In this document: one piece after another, positions 33,627 to 44,657 of the stretch
Layout of the letters: each line of letters begins with the position of its first letter
How positions within the stretch are numbered: the first letter of the stretch is position 1
Origin: Blastopirellula marina DSM 3645
Lineage (GTDB): Bacteria > Planctomycetota > Planctomycetia > Pirellulales > Pirellulaceae
DNA: 52,227 bases
Direction: 5' to 3'
Assembly (NCBI RefSeq): GCF_000153105.1
Contig: NZ_CH672377.1
Span: 407,274-459,500 of the forward strand
Notes under the pieces: model-generated
What the model was told of the DNA's origin: nothing
Seen by the model: only the letters and a program-made list of their open reading frames with translations
Database searches by the model: none
Program-made: the position numbers and the translations under genes

Positions 33627-36600
33627 ATGAACCAGAGAATCACCGTAAGGTTTCGCTTCGTCGACACTGCAATACTTTTGGCCATCGTCGGCGTGATGGG
33701 TGCGCTGCTGGTCGGACAATTAGGATCGCTCGCTGTGCAAGCTCAACCGATCGACTTCGCGCAACTCGACAAGCTGTATAAAGACGGCAATTACAAAGAA
33801 GCGTACGAACAGGGGCGCCCCCTCTTTTTGAACGCCGACAGCGACGCCGACGAGATTCGCACGCATCTCTACCAAATGATTAGCGCATTGCAGCAATTGG
33901 CCCGCGTCGACGAGCAGGCCGATTTTCTTGAAGAGGTGGTCGCCGCACATCCCGAAAAATGGCGCGTCTTGGCGGCCGTCGCGACGCAGTATCAAAGCGT
34001 CCAGCACTATGGGCAAATGATTGACAACCAGTTCGTCCGCGGCGGTCGACGAAATCGCGGCCAATGGACCAACAGCATCGAGCGTGATCGCGTTCGTTCT
34101 TTGCAGCTTTATGAACAAGCGCTCCCCTTGGTGGCCAAAGACGACCAAAAGGGAGAGGTCGCAAGTTTCTATCAAGCGCTGGCGCAATTTGTTCTCAGCG
34201 GACGCAGCCACAACGAATCTTGGCGCCTGCAGTATCTGACCGAAACCGACGAGCTGCCGGACTACGAAGAAGGCTACGGCCGCGGCGGACAAGCGCAAGG
34301 AGCCCCCGTCGATGAAACCGGGAAACCGATTTACTATTCGGAGCCCAAGTCGTGGGAAGCAGCGGCCAATGACGGCGAGCGCTGGCGTTGGGCCCTAGCG
34401 ATGACCGTCGAAAATTCGGCGAGCCTGAAAGGATACGCGTTACGCCAACGGGCCGATTTCGCCCAGCAGCAATTTGGCGTGCAGACGTTGCAGCGGTTCG
34501 GCTTTTGGCCCCGCGGCGGTCAGCCACAAGATGAAGGCGCCGACACCGGAACGTACGCGCTGCACACGCTGAAAGAAAACGAAACGATCGCGCGTCTGGC
34601 CAACGGGATCAAGCGATTTGAATTGCCCGACGAATTCAACCATATCGCGCTTTACAAACAAATCATTGCCGACCAATCCAGCTACGCCGAGTCGACCTAC
34701 GATCAACTGGCCAGCATCTTCGAGAATCGCCGGCAATATCCTCGCGCCGCACAGCTCTGGCGCGACGTGATCGCCAAGCATGGCCCCGGCGGCAACAACT
34801 ATCGCCAACAGCGTCTGCAACAAATCGTCGGCAATTGGGGACAGTTCCAAGGGGGCGAGATCGCGCCCGCCGGACAAGGCGCCGAGCTGCAATATTTGTT
34901 TCGCAACGGCAAAAAAGTGAGCCTGACCGCGTCGCCGATTGATGTCGAAAAGCTGCTGACCGATGTTAAGAACTACCTGAAGTCAGACCCCAACCGCGTC
35001 GACTATCAACAAATCAACATCCAAGACATCGGTTCGCGCATCATCCATCAAGGAGACGAACAATACGTGGGCGAGCCGGTCGCCAACTGGAGCGTCGACC
35101 TCGCGCCGCGCGAGCAGCACTTCGACAGCCGCATCACGATTCAGGCTCCGCTGCAAACGGCCGGCGCCTATCTGATCAAAGCCAAAATGGAGGATGGCAA
35201 CGAGTCGCTCGTCGTCGTCTGGGTGGCTGACTCCGCGATCATCTCCAAACGACTCGACAAAGGAATGTTGTACTATGTCGCCGACGCCGTAACCGGCAAG
35301 TCGTTGGCCGGCGTCAATGTCGAGTTCTTTGGCTTTCGCCAAGACAACATTCGCGGCACGAACAAGTTTCGCATCACCACCAAAAACTTCTCGAAGAAGA
35401 CCGACGCCAACGGCCAAATCAAATTTGATGAGCCTGCGGAAAAAGACAATATGCAGTGGGTCGTGATCGCGCGTCCCAACCAGCGCGGTCTGGCTTACAT
35501 GGGATTTCAAGGAATCTGGTACGGTCAACGACACGATCCGGAATACAACGCGACCAAAGCGTTTTTGATCACCGATCGCCCTGTCTATCGCCCTGATCAA
35601 ACGGCCAACTTCAAATTTTGGCTCGGCCACGCGCAATATGACAAAGAAGGAGCGAGCGAGTTCGCCAACCGCCAGTTCAGCGTCAGGATCAACAATCCGC
35701 AAGGAGACAAGGTCTATGACAAGCAACTGACGACCGACGAGTTTGGCGGGCTCGTCGGCGAGTGGCCGATCCCCAGCGACGCCAAACTCGGCTCCTACAC
35801 GGTCTACACCGATCACGGCGGCGGAAACTTCCGCGTCGAGGAATACAAGAAGCCGGAGTTTGAAGTCAAAATCGACGCGCCGACCGAACCGGTCATGTTG
35901 GGCGAAAAGATCGAAGCGACCATCACCGCCAAATACTTTTTTGGCGCTCCGGTCACCAACGCCAGCGTTAAATACAAGATCATGCGGACCGATTATCGGC
36001 AAGATTGGTATCCGATCGCGCCCTGGGATTGGTTCTATGGCAACGGCTATTGGTGGTTCGCCTATGACTACAACTGGTATCCCGGCTACTCTCGCTGGGC
36101 TGGCTGCATGCGGCCTTATCCCTTCTGGCGTCCCTTCCCGCAAACTCCGCCGGAACTCGTCGCCGAGCAAGAGGTAGAGATCGGCCCTGACGGCACGATC
36201 AAGGTCGAGATCGATACCGAGTTGGCCAAAGCGATTCACGCCGACAAAGACCATAAGTACTCGATCACCGCGGAAGTCCGTGACGAGTCGCGACGCACCA
36301 TCGTCGGTACCGGCGACGTCTTGGTGGCGCGACAGCCGTTCAAGGTCTTTACCTGGCTCGATCGCGGTTACTACCAAGTAGGCGACGCCGTCCAGGCGAA
36401 TATCAAAGCGCAAACGCTCGACGGCAAACCGGTCTCCGGTCCCGCCGATCTGGTCCTCTACAAGATCACCTACGACAAAGACCGTAACCCGGTCGAGACC
36501 GAGGTGCAATCGTGGAAAACCAACGTCGGCGCAGAAGGGGTCGCCAACCTGCAGATCAAAGCTTCCGCCGCCGGACAATATCGTCTCTCAGCGACGGTGA

Positions 36601-39600
36601 CCGACTCCCAAAAGCATGCGATCGAAGGGGGTTTCATCTTCACGATTATCGGAGAAGGCTTCGATGGGTCGCAGTATCGCTTCAACCATCTCGAACTGAT
36701 TCCTGACAAGAAGGAATACCAGCCCGGCGACACCGTCAAGCTGCAGATCAACACCGATCGCCCCGGCACGACGGTCCTCCTCTTCTTGCGACCGACCAAC
36801 GGCATCTATCTGCCGCCGCAACGACTGGAACTAGCCGGCAAAAGCAGGGTCGTCGATGTCGGAGTCGTCAAAAAGGATATGCCCAACTTCTTTGTCGAAG
36901 CGCTGACGATCTACGACGGTCAGGTCCATCAAGAGACGAAAGAAATCGTCGTTCCGCCTGAGAAGCGCGTGCTGAACGTCGCCCTCGCTCCGAATTCTGA
37001 AAAGTACAAGCCCGGTGAAGAGGCCAACGTCAAAATTACGCTGACCGATCATACCGGCGAACCGTTCGTCGGCTCGACCGTCGTGTCGATCTATGACAAA
37101 GCGGTCGAGTATATCTCAGGCGGCTCAAACGTCGGGGATATTCGCGAGTTCTTCTGGAAATGGCGCCGACACCACCAACCTTCGCTCGAAGACAGCCTCT
37201 CCAAAGCGTCGTACAACATCTTCCTGCCCAACCAAATCGGCATGAGCTTCCTCGGCGTCTTCGGGCAAGGCGTCGCGGACGAGCTGAGCGATGCCGGCGG
37301 CTTTGGTGGAGGCGGCGATAAGCAAATGATGGCCGAGGGGATGGCCATGCCGATGGCCGCGGCGCCCGGCAGGCTGATGGCTCGCGGCGCGATGGCCAAA
37401 TCAAGCATGGCGCTGGACGCCGTCGAAACGCAAGCGAACGAGGTCGGTGGCGAAGCCGCCGCCGCGCCGCCGATGGTCGAAGCATCCGTGCGGACCAACT
37501 TTGCCGATACGGCGCTGTGGGTCGGCGCGCTGACGACCAACAAGCAGGGAGAAGCCGAAGTCTCCTTAAAAATGCCGGAGAATCTGACCACTTGGAAGGT
37601 CAAGACTTGGGCGATGGGCAACGGCACGCGTGTCGGTTCCGGCGAAGCCGAAATCATCACCACCAAGAACTTGCTGATTCGTTTGCAAGCTCCCCGCTTC
37701 TTTGTCCAAACTGACGAAGTCGTCCTGTCGGCCAACGTCCACAACTACCTGAAGACGGCCAAAGCGGTGCAAGTTTCGCTAAAAACGCCTGGCGGTTTGC
37801 TAGAGCATCTTGATCCGTCCGAGCAGACGGTCAAGATCGAAGCCGGCGGCGAACTACGCGTCGATTGGCGCGTGAAAGTATTGTCGGAAGGGACCGCCGT
37901 CATTCGCATGAAGGCGCTGACCGATGAAGAATCGGACGCCGTCGAGATGAGCTTCCCGGCCAAAGTCCACGGTCTGCTAAAGACCGAATCGTGGGCCGGC
38001 GCCGTTCAGCCCGAAGTCGATATGGCGACGCTGACCGTCACCGTACCGCAACAGCGCCGCATTGATGACAGCCGTCTGGTCGTCCGCTATACGCCGACCT
38101 TGGCCGGCGCGATGGTCGACGCGTTGCCTTACATGGTCGACTATCCGTATGGCTGTACTGAGCAAACGCTCAACCGCTTCCTGCCGACCGTCATCACGCA
38201 AAAAGTGCTGCTCGATATGCAGCTTGACTTGAAAGCGATTCAAGAGAAGCGAAACAACCTGAACGCCCAAGAGCTGGGAGACGCCGCCGATCGCGCCCAA
38301 CAATGGAAGCGATTTGAGCGAAACCCCGTCTTCGAGATCGAGACCGTCCGCAAGATGGTCGCCGACGGCGTGCAGCGCCTGACCGACATGCAAAACGCCG
38401 ACGGCGGCTGGGGCTGGTTCTCCGGCTACAACGAACGGAGCTATCCGCATACCACCGCCGTGGTCGTGCACGGGCTGCAAGTCGCTCAAGAGAACGACGT
38501 CGCGATCGTCCCCAGCGTGATTAACGGCGGACTCGATTGGCTTTCGAGCTATCAGGCGACCGAAGTGCAGAAACTGCAAAACGCCGACGGCCAGAAGCAT
38601 CCCTGGAAGACGACCGCCGACAATACCGACGCGCTCGTCTACATGATCCTGGTCGACGCCGGTCGCGAAAACCGTGCGATGCGAGACTTCCTCTATCGCG
38701 ATCGAACCCATTTGTCAGTCTACGCCAAAGCGATGTACGCCCTCGGCTTGCACAAGATGGCCGACGCCGACAAGTTGGCGATGGTGCAGCGCAACATCGA
38801 GCAATACCTGGTCACCGACATGGAGAACGAGACCGCCTACCTGAAGATGCCGGAAGACAACTACTGGTGGAACTGGTACGGCGATCCAATCGAAGCGAAC
38901 GCCTACTATTTGAAGTTGCTCACCAAGGTCGATCCCAACAGCAAAACTTCGCCCCGCTTGGTGAAGTACCTGCTGAACAATCGGAAGCACGCGACCTACT
39001 GGAAATCGACGCGCGACACCTCGTTGTGCATCGAAGCGATGTCCGACTACTTGCGGGCAACCAATGAGTTGAAGCCCGAGATGACCGTCGAGATTTGGAT
39101 CGACGGCCAGAAGAAGGAAACGACCGAGTTCACCAAAGAGAATCTCTTCACGGTGAACAACACGTTTGAATTGGTCGGCAAAAATGTCACCGGCGGCGAT
39201 CACAAGATCGAAATTCGCCGCCAGGGAGAAGGCGCCGTCTACTTCAACACCTATCTCACCAACTTCACGCTCGAAGACTTTATCACCAAGGCCGGCTTAG
39301 AGGTGAAAGTCGAACGACGTTACTACAAGTTGGTCCCGGAAGAAAAAGCAGTGAAGGTCGCCGGCGATCGGGGCCAAGCCGTCAATCAACGCGTCGAGAA
39401 ATATCGCCGCGAACCGCTGGAAACCGGCGCTCAACTGACCAGCGGCGATCTAGTTGAAGTCGAACTCGTGCTCGAGTCAAAGAACGACTACGAGTACGTC
39501 ATGTTCGAGGACCAAAAAGCGGCCGGGTTTGAAGCCAAAGATCTGCGCAGCGGATACAACGGCAACAGCCTGGGCGCTTACATGGAACTGCGGGACGACC

Positions 39601-39776
39601 GCGTCACGTTCTTCGTTCGCCAATTGCCGCGCGGCAAGCATAGCCTGACCTACCAACTGCGGGCCGAAATCCCCGGCAAGTTCAGCGCGTTGCCCGCCAT
39701 CGCCGAAGCGATGTACGCTCCGGAATTGGTCGGCAACTCGAACGAAATGAAGGTAACGATCATCGACCAACAGTAG
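33627..39776 (+). CDS. Giant alpha-2-macroglobulin family protein with thioester motif
   Basis: 2049 residues. A signal peptide (~1-40, ending AVQAQ) has no lipobox, unlike the E. coli lipoprotein homologue. Residues 40-450 are a helical TPR-like preface. MG-type beta domains follow, including the macroglobulin block TDRPVYRPDQTANFKFWLG. A Tyr/Trp-rich insert sits at ~788-835. A Met/Ala-rich flexible segment (~1233-1265), ahead of the conserved ADTALWVGALTTNKQGEAEVSLKMPENLTTWKVKTWAM, may serve as bait region. The thioester PYGCTEQTLNRFLPT has Cys1510 and Gln1513, so covalent trapping chemistry is intact. Family members trap proteases that attack the envelope. There is no adjacent penicillin-binding protein 1C gene. 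Confidence 0.93.
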   Translation: MNQRITVRFRFVDTAILLAIVGVMGALLVGQLGSLAVQAQPIDFAQLDKLYKDGNYKEAYEQGRPLFLNADSDADEIRTHLYQMISALQQLARVDEQADFLEEVVAAHPEKWRVLAAVATQYQSVQHYGQMIDNQFVRGGRRNRGQWTNSIERDRVRSLQLYEQALPLVAKDDQKGEVASFYQALAQFVLSGRSHNESWRLQYLTETDELPDYEEGYGRGGQAQGAPVDETGKPIYYSEPKSWEAAANDGERWRWALAMTVENSASLKGYALRQRADFAQQQFGVQTLQRFGFWPRGGQPQDEGADTGTYALHTLKENETIARLANGIKRFELPDEFNHIALYKQIIADQSSYAESTYDQLASIFENRRQYPRAAQLWRDVIAKHGPGGNNYRQQRLQQIVGNWGQFQGGEIAPAGQGAELQYLFRNGKKVSLTASPIDVEKLLTDVKNYLKSDPNRVDYQQINIQDIGSRIIHQGDEQYVGEPVANWSVDLAPREQHFDSRITIQAPLQTAGAYLIKAKMEDGNESLVVVWVADSAIISKRLDKGMLYYVADAVTGKSLAGVNVEFFGFRQDNIRGTNKFRITTKNFSKKTDANGQIKFDEPAEKDNMQWVVIARPNQRGLAYMGFQGIWYGQRHDPEYNATKAFLITDRPVYRPDQTANFKFWLGHAQYDKEGASEFANRQFSVRINNPQGDKVYDKQLTTDEFGGLVGEWPIPSDAKLGSYTVYTDHGGGNFRVEEYKKPEFEVKIDAPTEPVMLGEKIEATITAKYFFGAPVTNASVKYKIMRTDYRQDWYPIAPWDWFYGNGYWWFAYDYNWYPGYSRWAGCMRPYPFWRPFPQTPPELVAEQEVEIGPDGTIKVEIDTELAKAIHADKDHKYSITAEVRDESRRTIVGTGDVLVARQPFKVFTWLDRGYYQVGDAVQANIKAQTLDGKPVSGPADLVLYKITYDKDRNPVETEVQSWKTNVGAEGVANLQIKASAAGQYRLSATVTDSQKHAIEGGFIFTIIGEGFDGSQYRFNHLELIPDKKEYQPGDTVKLQINTDRPGTTVLLFLRPTNGIYLPPQRLELAGKSRVVDVGVVKKDMPNFFVEALTIYDGQVHQETKEIVVPPEKRVLNVALAPNSEKYKPGEEANVKITLTDHTGEPFVGSTVVSIYDKAVEYISGGSNVGDIREFFWKWRRHHQPSLEDSLSKASYNIFLPNQIGMSFLGVFGQGVADELSDAGGFGGGGDKQMMAEGMAMPMAAAPGRLMARGAMAKSSMALDAVETQANEVGGEAAAAPPMVEASVRTNFADTALWVGALTTNKQGEAEVSLKMPENLTTWKVKTWAMGNGTRVGSGEAEIITTKNLLIRLQAPRFFVQTDEVVLSANVHNYLKTAKAVQVSLKTPGGLLEHLDPSEQTVKIEAGGELRVDWRVKVLSEGTAVIRMKALTDEESDAVEMSFPAKVHGLLKTESWAGAVQPEVDMATLTVTVPQQRRIDDSRLVVRYTPTLAGAMVDALPYMVDYPYGCTEQTLNRFLPTVITQKVLLDMQLDLKAIQEKRNNLNAQELGDAADRAQQWKRFERNPVFEIETVRKMVADGVQRLTDMQNADGGWGWFSGYNERSYPHTTAVVVHGLQVAQENDVAIVPSVINGGLDWLSSYQATEVQKLQNADGQKHPWKTTADNTDALVYMILVDAGRENRAMRDFLYRDRTHLSVYAKAMYALGLHKMADADKLAMVQRNIEQYLVTDMENETAYLKMPEDNYWWNWYGDPIEANAYYLKLLTKVDPNSKTSPRLVKYLLNNRKHATYWKSTRDTSLCIEAMSDYLRATNELKPEMTVEIWIDGQKKETTEFTKENLFTVNNTFELVGKNVTGGDHKIEIRRQGEGAVYFNTYLTNFTLEDFITKAGLEVKVERRYYKLVPEEKAVKVAGDRGQAVNQRVEKYRREPLETGAQLTSGDLVEVELVLESKNDYEYVMFEDQKAAGFEAKDLRSGYNGNSLGAYMELRDDRVTFFVRQLPRGKHSLTYQLRAEIPGKFSALPAIAEAMYAPELVGNSNEMKVTIIDQQ

Positions 39777-39811
39777 ATGATCAGTTGCCGATCACATCGA
39801 GCAGTGACGTA

Positions 39812-39848
39812 AGCTGGGTTAGGCGACAGGCGTAACCCAGCTTTTTTT
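39812..39848 (+). terminator. Rho-independent terminator of the alpha-2-macroglobulin gene
   Basis: AGCTGGGTTA / TAACCCAGCT is a perfect 10-bp stem around an 11-base loop, followed by seven T residues. It starts 36 bases past the stop codon. Confidence 0.92.
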
Positions 39849-39962
39849 GTGTTGGAATACGACGAGAAAAACCATATTTGCAGACACAAAGGGGACGGGG
39901 GCGGTATTCCCCCGACTCTTTTTCTTGCTCGCTCCGGCTCGTCCCAATTGCGTTTCACCAGC

Positions 39963-41381
39963 TCAGTTGCTAATTGCAAAAACGAGCATCAGACGATGGG
40001 CGTCCCCCGTCGCCCCATCGAGCGTTTCCTTGCGGCCGTAGAGGTATTCTGTCCCCAGGAACATGTTTTGGCCCTCGGAATCGGGTTTCGACGAGTTAAA
40101 CAATTTAAGGTGACTCACTAAGTTGACGGCAACATAGTCGCCTGCTCGATAAGGAGAAGTTGCAGGTGCGCGGGGTGCTGTGCTGTGCAAGTCGACATGG
40201 CTGTACGTGATCGTGCTGCGAAGATCATCAGTCCAGTTATGCGTGTATCCGCCATAACAAGCAAAGACTGGGAGCGCTTCGAGCGAACCGCTTGTATTCA
40301 CCATGGCGTCGCCCGTATCAGGGGCGGCGTTCAAATCGACAATATAATGCGAGATCCCTTCCCCATAGGTGATAGAAAACATCACCCTGTCCTGCGCGGT
40401 CAACGCCGGGTTAAGCTGCATCCGATACGCTCCACTCAATGCGAGCCCCCAGCCAAATTCGCTTTCGTCCAAAGCCGCCGGAGTCTCCAACGCCAAGCTG
40501 CGAAATACGGACCCTAATTGCACATGCCACCGCTCGACGAACTTACCGTTCACACAATCTCCCACGACATACTGAGGAGCGAAGATAAAGTCTGGTAAGT
40601 AAGCGAAGCGACTCTCGTTGGCGGCGGTATAGGAAATCTCGGGGATTGGCTGTTCAATGCTCGCGACCGCCTTGAAACCATCTTCTCGCTGCGAGAAAAA
40701 GTCATAGCTAAGCCGTCCTTGACCATTCGTAATGCCCGCGTCGAATACGGTGACCCGTGCGCTTGGGCCGGCAATATCGATTGTTTCCGGAACGGCTGAC
40801 GGGTCCGAGAAGGCTGAATCGGAGACGCCGATCGTAAATCCGTTGATCGTGCCAACGACGCTTCGTACGGCAAAACCGGTGGAGACCGAGTTATCCCCGA
40901 TCGATAACTCCGCATTGTCGAGAACGAGGTCCGCGTGAGCACTGGCCCTGTAGGACGAAGTAGCCGGGGAGTAGGCGCTGAGTCGCAACGCGCTTCCATT
41001 CCCTTGAAGGCTGGCGCGTGCGTTTGTTCCGTAGTATGGCTGACCCGCGACCGGAATTGCCGAGGGGAGAAACATGCCGTTCGCGAATGGCGCCAGACGC
41101 GTGCTGTCGCCAAATACTGCAGCCCGCGCTAGATAGTTGGAGTTAATCGTTGAGTCAATCAGGTAGCTGGTGTACGGCGCCGCCTTATCGTCTGAGGGAG
41201 CATACGCCATTACTGTTTGCGAGCTCGTCACCGGGGAAGGCGGAAGAACCAATAGATCGTTGATGTTCTGACCGAGGGCTAGCTCAAGTCTTACGCCAAG
41301 ACAAGCGAGCGCACTCAGTACCACCAGGAACGCAGGCCGAATAAAGCTTCTTGCAACAAAGTGTGAAAGCAGTGCTACCAT
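39963..41381 (-). CDS. DcaP-like outer-membrane porin
   Basis: 472 residues. The N-terminus has a long signal (IRPAFLVVLSALACLGVRLELALGQ). The central region matches the DcaP-like pattern: a flat strand-turn succession with DLVLDNAELSIG, VRSVVGTINGFTIGVSDSAFSDPSAVPETIDIAGP, then alternating strands (GRLSYDFFSQREDGFKAVASIEQP, DFIFAPQYVVGD). The C-terminus has barrel strands (YTHNWTDDLRSTITYSHVD, GDYVAVNLVSHLKLF, FLGTEYLYGRKE) and ends LMLVFAISN. DcaP proteins are trimeric channels for anionic small molecules. It is convergent with the alpha-2-macroglobulin gene. The family call is fairly secure; the substrate is unknown. Confidence 0.82.
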   Translation of the reverse strand: MVALLSHFVARSFIRPAFLVVLSALACLGVRLELALGQNINDLLVLPPSPVTSSQTVMAYAPSDDKAAPYTSYLIDSTINSNYLARAAVFGDSTRLAPFANGMFLPSAIPVAGQPYYGTNARASLQGNGSALRLSAYSPATSSYRASAHADLVLDNAELSIGDNSVSTGFAVRSVVGTINGFTIGVSDSAFSDPSAVPETIDIAGPSARVTVFDAGITNGQGRLSYDFFSQREDGFKAVASIEQPIPEISYTAANESRFAYLPDFIFAPQYVVGDCVNGKFVERWHVQLGSVFRSLALETPAALDESEFGWGLALSGAYRMQLNPALTAQDRVMFSITYGEGISHYIVDLNAAPDTGDAMVNTSGSLEALPVFACYGGYTHNWTDDLRSTITYSHVDLHSTAPRAPATSPYRAGDYVAVNLVSHLKLFNSSKPDSEGQNMFLGTEYLYGRKETLDGATGDAHRLMLVFAISN

Positions 41382-41972
41382 TTTTAGTCCGCCTTTAAAT
41401 GTGACGCTCTACGTTCTTCATTGCCAAGGTTTCGGCTACACACATTGGGTATCGGCGTCGCAACTGCTGGGGGTACACGTTTTTCCGGATACGTGAAAGC
41501 TAGCCAATCATAAAACGGCGGTCTAACGAACGGACAAGTCAGCGAATGTCGCACTGACAAAGGCGCGGCTGCAGATGACACGCCTTCCTGAGTTGCGCTG
41601 GGCCGAAGAGATTTTGGAAACGCCTATAGTGACGTCGGGCCTGGGCGCCGTCGCCACATCTTATGGCGACAAATGGGATCGACGGGCAGGTAGTGGCGCA
41701 TCCCACGAAAACTTGACCAACCGACGGGGCGATACTCAAGCCGATCGCCATGCAAATTCATTGCCACCCAAGAACGCGGCAATGCCTTCCCCATGAGAAC
41801 TTCGTTGCATGGAGGAATTCCATCCTCAATACAGTCAAAGCCAAAGGGGGCCCTTGAAAACAATGACCCCCGTCCTTCTACGTTTTCTATGGCTTTGCTC
41901 GAAATATCCAAACGCATTCATTGCCGCAAAGACGTGGCGATGGGGCCCGGTGACGGCATTTTTTGCCCCGCG
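41382..41972. other. Intergenic region with no supported gene
   Basis: About 590 bp. Several overlapping frames of 60-97 codons exist on both strands, but none has a ribosome-binding site or a recognisable sequence. It could be decayed coding sequence. Confidence 0.45.
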
Positions 41973-42452
41973 TTATCTCCCCCTGCGGGATCGGCTCCGT
42001 TTTGACGAGAGGTCAAAATCAAACGTGTTTGCGCCTGGCTGCACGTCCGCTTCCAGTTCGCTCTGCACGTTGTAGCGAGCGGGGATTCTCGGCTTCCCTG
42101 ATTTGGCGCGGCGCTTGACTTGGGGAAGTTCGGCGTCCGGTTCCGCTTCGTCAGGCTCATCCGCTTCTTCGCTCGGTGCGATCTCGACGCGATTGTGGCC
42201 GAGCTTGGTCCCTCGCGTACTGCGAATGTAGGTCAGCTCGTACTTTCCCTCCGCATCCGTCTGGCCATGGGCCGGGCGGCCGTTGTCGGGTTGAAAGACG
42301 ATCGCCACGCCGCTGAGCGGATCGCCGTCCAGCGTGACGGTTCCACTGACTTGACCCAGTTCAGGTTGATCACTCGGAGCGCTGCAGCCTGACAGACTTA
42401 GGAGGAGCACCGACAAGGCCGCCGCCAGGCGCCCAGTTGGGTTTGACTTCAT
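41973..42452 (-). CDS. Lipoprotein with carboxypeptidase-regulatory-like domain (module 1)
   Basis: 159 residues. A lipoprotein signal ends in the lipobox LSGC at ~20-23. Residues ~33-85 form the transthyretin-like or carboxypeptidase-regulatory fold: VSGTVTLDGDPLSGVAIVFQPDN, then GQTDAEGKYELTYI and GTKLGHNRVEI. An acidic linker (EEADEPDEAEPDAE) leads to the family ending IPARYNVQSELEADVQPGANTFDFDL. Such small lipoproteins typically follow DUF1559 genes in Planctomycetes, as here (102 bases downstream). It is probably anchored in an envelope membrane. The role is unknown; a structural partner of the pilin-like protein is a guess. Confidence 0.88.
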   Translation of the reverse strand: MKSNPTGRLAAALSVLLLSLSGCSAPSDQPELGQVSGTVTLDGDPLSGVAIVFQPDNGRPAHGQTDAEGKYELTYIRSTRGTKLGHNRVEIAPSEEADEPDEAEPDAELPQVKRRAKSGKPRIPARYNVQSELEADVQPGANTFDFDLSSKRSRSRRGR

Positions 42453-42506
42453 AATACAACTCGCAATGCGGCTGATTGATCGAGGGTGATTTCAGCCTAG
42501 AAACGT

Positions 42507-42531
42507 GCCGCGCCACGGTCAGCGGCGCGGC
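42507..42531 (-). terminator. Possible partial terminator between pilin and lipoprotein genes
   Basis: GCCGCGCC / GGCGCGGC is a perfect 8-bp stem with a 9-base loop, 24 bases after the DUF1559 stop. On the minus strand it is followed by ACGTTTCT, so termination would be weak. Such an element could set a pilin excess over the lipoprotein. Confidence 0.45.
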
Positions 42532-42554
42532 TTGTTCGCCATCCATTCTGCGGA

Positions 42555-43529
<975 letters not shown>

Positions 43530-43867
43530 TTCAACAACTCTTCAGTAACAGATGAAAAACAATTGCCTTGAACAGAGCGTCGAAGCACGGTTGGCGGTTG
43601 CTTGGGCGTCGACGCAGGCAATAGAACAAAGCCGATTGCCGTCGCACAATCGTTCTTCACGCAGACTGACGACAATTCATCGAAACCTAATAAAACGCCG
43701 TGCAAATGCGGAACTTGTTGGGGGCTTTGGCGCAGTGAAGAGAAGGGTTTCTGCGCGAAAGCGCGAGCACGCCGGCGCCGTGGTCACGACTTCAAGATCA
43801 TCGCTGCAGTCAGAGAATTAGCAGCGGCGCAGCCCACGAAAATCCAACCACCCAATGGCGCCGGTCA
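43530..43867. other. Upstream region of pilin module 1
   Basis: About 340 bp without a supported gene. It should contain the promoter of the minus-strand module; I cannot single one out. A 132-codon plus-strand frame crossing it runs into repeat B2 and has no ribosome-binding site. Confidence 0.35.
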
Positions 43868-44039
43868 CGTAGAGTGGGTGGAGCGAAACCGCGATCGATT
43901 CCACCATCATCCAACGACAAGAGCGGGTTGCGCAACCAACCGCACCCCGATGGCGAATCCGACGCAGTCGGTGGGTTGCGCAAGCGGCGGCGTCGCTTGA
44001 GATTGGACACCGCCGTTCGCTTGCCGCACCCACGCTACA
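43868..44039 (+). repeat. Family B palindromic intergenic repeat, copy 2
   Basis: About 172 bp. It starts CGTAGAGTGGGTGGAGCG and ends with GCACCCACGCTAC, an inverted repeat. Internal blocks shared with copy 3 include GATCGATT, GGGTT(G/A)CGCAAGCGGCG and GAGATTGGACACCGC. No gene is inside. Confidence 0.85.
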
Positions 44040-44081
44040 TTACTGGGGACCGCGCTATTTATGCGTTCCTGGGCGCTCTGG

Positions 44082-44528
44082 CTACTTCGTCTTTAGATCG
44101 AAGTCGATGGTGTTGCTGCCGGAGTCCACTTGGGCAGTCAACTCCGTTTTTGCGTTGTATTTGGTGGGAATGGTTTCTTTCCGCGCCGCGACCAAGGGCT
44201 GGCCCCCTTCGCCGCCACCGGCGTCGGCAGCAGACGTAATGCGAACTTGGTGTTCTCCCAAGACGGCTCCATTTCGGCTTGCTGTAAAGATAAGTTCATA
44301 GCGTCCATTGGCGTCGGTAAAGCCTACTGAGGGGCGTGCGTTGGCAGGCTCAAAGGTAACGACAGCTTTGTCGATGGGCTTCCCGTCCAGCGTGACGACG
44401 CCGGTCACATAACCCGTTTCCGGGCCTGGCGGCTGAGAACAGCCGACGGTAACCGCAGCCAAAACTAGCGCGAAGACGCCTGACGCGCGTGCATGCGAGA
44501 TCAGAAATTGTTGGCAAGTCGTGATCAA
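44082..44528 (-). CDS. Lipoprotein with carboxypeptidase-regulatory-like domain (module 2)
   Basis: 148 residues if it starts at the TTG at 44528, ten bases after GGAG; the frame also allows a TTG at 44597. A hydrophobic stretch (SGVFALVLAAVTVGC) ends in a lipobox-like VGC. Then come VTGVVTLDGKPIDKAVVTFEPAN, VGFTDANGRYELIF, GAVLGEHQVRI and the ending IPTKYNAKTELTAQVDSGSNTIDFDLK, paralogous to the protein at 41973. It lies downstream of the second DUF1559 gene and likely belongs to the same transcript. Membrane-anchored; function not known. Confidence 0.85.
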   Translation of the reverse strand: MITTCQQFLISHARASGVFALVLAAVTVGCSQPPGPETGYVTGVVTLDGKPIDKAVVTFEPANARPSVGFTDANGRYELIFTASRNGAVLGEHQVRITSAADAGGGEGGQPLVAARKETIPTKYNAKTELTAQVDSGSNTIDFDLKTK

Positions 44529-44657
44529 TGGATTCAGTCTCCGATGGAAGCCGGAACGCGAATTCCTCGGTCCGGCGATACGAGTAGAACAGTTCAAGAG
44601 CAGGGCCTTCGACTTTCGTAATCGAGGCCGGCTGGGGAAAGTCAGAATGGGCGCGGA

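Noticed and set aside
34983-36578. 531-codon open frame on the minus strand
   Set aside because: It is fully antisense to the well-supported alpha-2-macroglobulin gene; it has no ribosome-binding site and its sequence is a by-product of codon bias on the other strand.
41575-41917. Overlapping short frames on both strands
   Set aside because: None shows a start signal or conserved pattern; left as an empty intergenic stretch.
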